In this document: piece after piece, positions 60,917 to 64,000 of the stretch
Layout of the letters: each line of letters begins with the position of its first letter
Numbering within the stretch: the stretch's first letter is position 1
Source of the DNA: Strigamia acuminata
Taxonomy: Eukaryota; Arthropoda; Chilopoda; Geophilomorpha; Linotaeniidae
NCBI GenBank assembly: GCA_949358305.1
Contig: OX442315.1
Coordinates: 26,934,427 to 26,998,426, forward strand
Direction of reading: 5' to 3'
Length of the DNA: 64,000 bases
Position numbers and translations under genes: made by a program
Notes under the pieces: model-generated
Databases searched by the model: none
What the model was told of the DNA's origin: nothing
Seen by the model: only the letters and a program-made list of their open reading frames with translations

Positions 60917-62952
60917 GTTGCCAGGCGTTTTCAATACGATGAACACTTGCGTTTGATTATGTTCTTGATCCTTTCCATGCAGCTGGAACTTAATTTGTGG
61001 CTCAAGCTAAAATGAGAAAAACACGAGAAGCATTTAATTTTTTTTTAAATTTTGTTTTGAAGTAACTAATGGGGTGGTTATTTACAATTCGAAAGCAAGA
61101 GGTTATTCACATAATTGGCACAAACTGGAATTTTGTTTACAAAGAACCCTCTGATACAGTTATTAACCTATTTCTGTGATAGTGACATTTTTCGCGCTTT
61201 TTTTTAAAAATGTTTTTAGTATGCAAAATAACATTGAATTATTTTTGTTCTCGTTTTTTGTTCACCTAAATAAATCCACCTGTTTACATTACATTACAGG
61301 TTAATAGCTGTTTTTTCTCATTAGTACTTTTAAAAAAGTATCATTTTTGGCTTGTTTTTATTTCGTTCATACTATACGGATTTGCTGATTGGCATAGCCT
61401 AAAAGACAAAATTTTCCATTCCATAATTATAACTGGGCCAAGATGAAAGTTTTACGCGCTTGTTTACCAAACGTAATGCGCCATTTTTTTTGGAGAAAAA
61501 TGAAGGAACACATTTTAAGGTCAACGTACCTTGTTTCTTTCTATTTTAATTTTTAATCTGAGTTTAAGATCTAAATGCTTCATTCTTATTTCATAGAATG
61601 AAACAAAGCAACTGGAAAATAAAAATCATGGTACGATAATTCCGTTTCTGTCTGTTGAGATTTAACTGACGATTCAATTTTTTTTTTCCTTTTAGAAAAT
61701 CCGACAATAAAAAGTTTTTTTTTAAACTTTTAAAATAGATTTGTTTGTTTTAAAACAAAAAACTGATATCAAATTTCACAAAAAATATAAGAATAAAGGA
61801 ATTTCAGTTTGATTAAAACGTCAAACTGCTCGCCCAACTCAAACATCGTCGCAACTGAAAACTTGAGTGTTTGAAACGAAAATCGTAAAATGAAGAAACA
61901 ATAAAAATATGTAAACGTCAATAAATAAACAAAATAATTACCTGCTAGATAAACCTTCGGTACGAAATATAAAATCTCCCGTACTATGCAAGCGATCTGT
62001 TTTGTTTGCTCGCTGTTCTTGAGACTCGTTGCTTAACCTCCTTTTACTTTCGTTGGGCCTTGTAAGGGCCCCTCGGGGTACAGGGGGACTAACAAATAGG
62101 TTGTGGCCCCAATAGAGATTCCATTACGTCATACGTAGGTGTAATTAAATGGAGAGAAAGTTCTGCGTGAATGATCGCATCTTAACAATTCTTTTTCTGC
62201 TGTGTAGATTGGCGGGGGCGAGTCACATTACAACTTTTAGAGAGCTTTGTTTTCCTCTGGATATCAGCTCGCTTTATAAGTAGGTCATTTTTTGCTTTTT
62301 AACCTCTATAAACCTCTTAGGGCGGATTATTTTTCGCTTTTTTAATTTCAGTTTTTAAATTTTCATTTCATTTTTCCTGTAATAATAGACCGGAGACATC
62401 ACGCGCAATTGGCTTTGATACGTGCTGTTGCGATGGTATTCTAATTCCAGGCAAAAGTAAAGATTAATTTATTTCTTGTTGTGTCTGGTGCTCTTAACAG
62501 TTCATTGTTCATGCAATTATTTATTTTTTCAACAGTAATTTTGTATGAATAAGGAAACGTTTGGAATTGATGATAGATGGAGATGGTCTCATTAGAAAAG
62601 AGAAAATTAGAATAGAAAAACTTCATCTGGGCAAACTATATTGGGCAAACAAATGGGGTTGTGATGATACTGTGTGCTGCTATAACATTGACTTAAAAGT
62701 AGGCCTATCTTTTTTAAAAAATGTTTGAAGCTAGGACACAGCGTTAAGGAATTTTTCAATTTATTGAATTTTTAAGTTTTTATTTACAATTTAAAAAGTT
62801 ATAATAAAAAATTGAAATTTAATTTGCTACATCTAATGATCAAGAGTATTTTAGTGAATAAAAATGAAAAATAGTTTTAAAAAAATTAAATTTTAAGATT
62901 ATACATCTATACTGTAGATTTTATTTATTTTTGAATTATATTCATCATCTGC
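60917..62952. other. Upstream region of the Ala/Val-rich ORF and intergenic DNA
   Basis: Contains the proposed 5' UTR exon (right of about 61940) and a TATAAAG on minus near 62271-62277. A GC-richer block at 62040-62110 (AAGGGCCCCTCGGGG) is notable. No other gene recognised. Confidence 0.4.
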
Positions 62953-63298
62953 TTAATTTACATGAACCGGTATTACTGAAACATATGATGTTGATTGACG
63001 TGGCGCATATATTGGTAGTGGGTAGTAGATGACTTGAGGAGAATAATAACGTGTGCTTCCATAACTTATGTAGTCGTTGTCATCTTCAACTCCGGAATTA
63101 TATTCTCCAGTATAACTTTGCATGTTATGAAGGCCTTTGCCAAATGTCTTGATCATCCATTTTCCATTGTTCGCACTTGGTTTTACATCCATGACTAACG
63201 TGCACAGGAGAAAACACATCTGCAATGCAAATTACTGATTACAAATTTGTCGAATATTATTAGATTGTTTTTTTTTGATTTACCAAAAATCTACTCAT
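62953..63298 (-). CDS. Small secreted Tyr/Pro-rich protein
   Basis: Two exons: 63284-63298 (MSRFL) and 62953-63219. Signal peptide MSRFLMCFLLCTLVMDV, then KPSANNGKWMIKTFGKGLHN. Next an acidic DDNDYISYG stretch, then YYSPQVIYYPLPIYAPRQ and the end SYVSVIPVHVN. About 93 residues. The YPLPIY and IPV motifs recall the end of the 49005 product. TATA box at 63372-63381. Confidence 0.8.
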
Positions 63299-63371
63299 GG
63301 TTACTTTGGATTGTTTGATGATGTTGTTTAAAAGGTTTACGAGATTCTAATGTTTCCATTTGCAAAACATG

Positions 63372-63381
63372 TATTTTTATA
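63372..63381 (-). promoter_or_regulatory. TATA box (TATAAAAATA)
   Basis: On minus, 74 bp before the ATG at 63298. Confidence 0.6.
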
Positions 63382-63888
63382 GTTTTTCCTGGTAACCTTA
63401 AGATCGAGTTTCACTTGTAAGACTATTGGAATTTGTTCAATTGGCAAAGGTCAATGTTTCTGCGTATATTAAACATTAAATAATATTGGTTTATTGAGAA
63501 ACATTAACCTTGGCCCTCTTGACAATCGGTTGAATAATTAATTCGATTCCGTCATACACTGTGTGTGACCTTAATTGACATCTGTTCTCATTCCAAACAA
63601 ATCACAATTGTCATTTTCTAGGCATGTAAACTTGTAACTTTGCAGTGGGTTTACAATCCTCATTATCATTACATCAAATTAGGTTTAACAAGCAAATTGA
63701 TACAAAATAAAAGAAATCACTTTATTTCGATTTATTTTTGTGGAAACATACAATTTTAAAAACATCGAGAAGAAATATATTTACATAAATTATAGAGAGA
63801 AAAAATAATAAAAAAATGTGCTGTAATTTAAAAAATAAAAATAATAAATGCTCGAATTGTTTGACATACACACAATTACTAGGCTAGA

Positions 63889-64000
63889 TTGGTTAACTTC
63901 AGGATCAACGACCGTATTGTCTACAGTTGAATGAAACAATATTACATTTATGGGACATTTTAAGGGGAAAAACGATATACTTACTCGTCATTCGATCCTA
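63889..64000 (-). CDS. Possible 3' exons of a gene running off the right end
   Basis: A minus-strand GTAAGT donor at 63979-63984 follows an exon that leaves the window. An acceptor (CAACTGTAG) near 63932 starts a short terminal exon, with a stop within 45 nt in either plausible frame (QYGR stop, or TIRSLILKLTNLA stop). AT-rich sequence to the left would be the 3' UTR. Weak evidence; splice signals only. Confidence 0.25.

Overview
This is nuclear DNA from an animal, not a bacterium. It is AT-rich and gene-dense, with short GT-AG introns, TATA-box promoters and an LTR retrotransposon. Many two-exon genes have a first intron that cuts the signal peptide after 3-6 codons. That layout is typical of arthropod cuticle-protein genes, so I favour a small-genome arthropod (mite, springtail or crustacean are possible). 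The sequence alone does not fix the clade. Splice sites were read by eye from GT-AG signals, frame and family similarity; no transcript data were available.

The left third (1-23.1 kb) holds housekeeping genes. It starts with four tandem copies of a regulator-of-microtubule-dynamics (RMDN) gene on the minus strand. The two right-hand copies have a mitochondria-like leader and the two left-hand ones have lost it. Then come VPS4 (ESCRT-III ATPase, plus), NFS1 (mitochondrial cysteine desulfurase, minus) and a pyruvate dehydrogenase phosphatase (plus). Next is a long single-pass membrane receptor on minus, with a Ser/Thr/Asn-rich stalk, two GPS modules made by a recent in-frame internal duplication, SEA-like segments and one transmembrane helix. 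A Rab22/31-type GTPase (minus) closes this part. RMDN4/VPS4 and NFS1/PDP are divergent pairs that probably share promoters.

The right two thirds (23.8-64 kb) are a cluster of about sixteen small secreted, low-complexity proteins: GGY-rich, GGYKKEM-repeat, His-rich, NQQYPNF-repeat, Pro-rich, Tyr/Asn-rich and short cationic ones. Nearly all share one gene plan: a TATA box, a 9-18 nt first coding exon, a phase-0 intron, and a second exon completing the signal peptide and encoding the rest. This looks like a secretory, cuticle or structural gene battery, perhaps mixed with defence peptides. In its middle is a gene for a 304-residue metallothionein-like protein with about 82 cysteines, built by exon duplication.

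Mobile DNA includes a complete, apparently young Ty1/Copia element (29390-34147) with 205-bp LTRs that look identical and a 5-bp target duplication. A 244-bp MITE with TA target sites lies at 42471-42714, next to a decayed-looking ORF and two hairpins. The window cuts off one gene at the left end and probably one at the right end.
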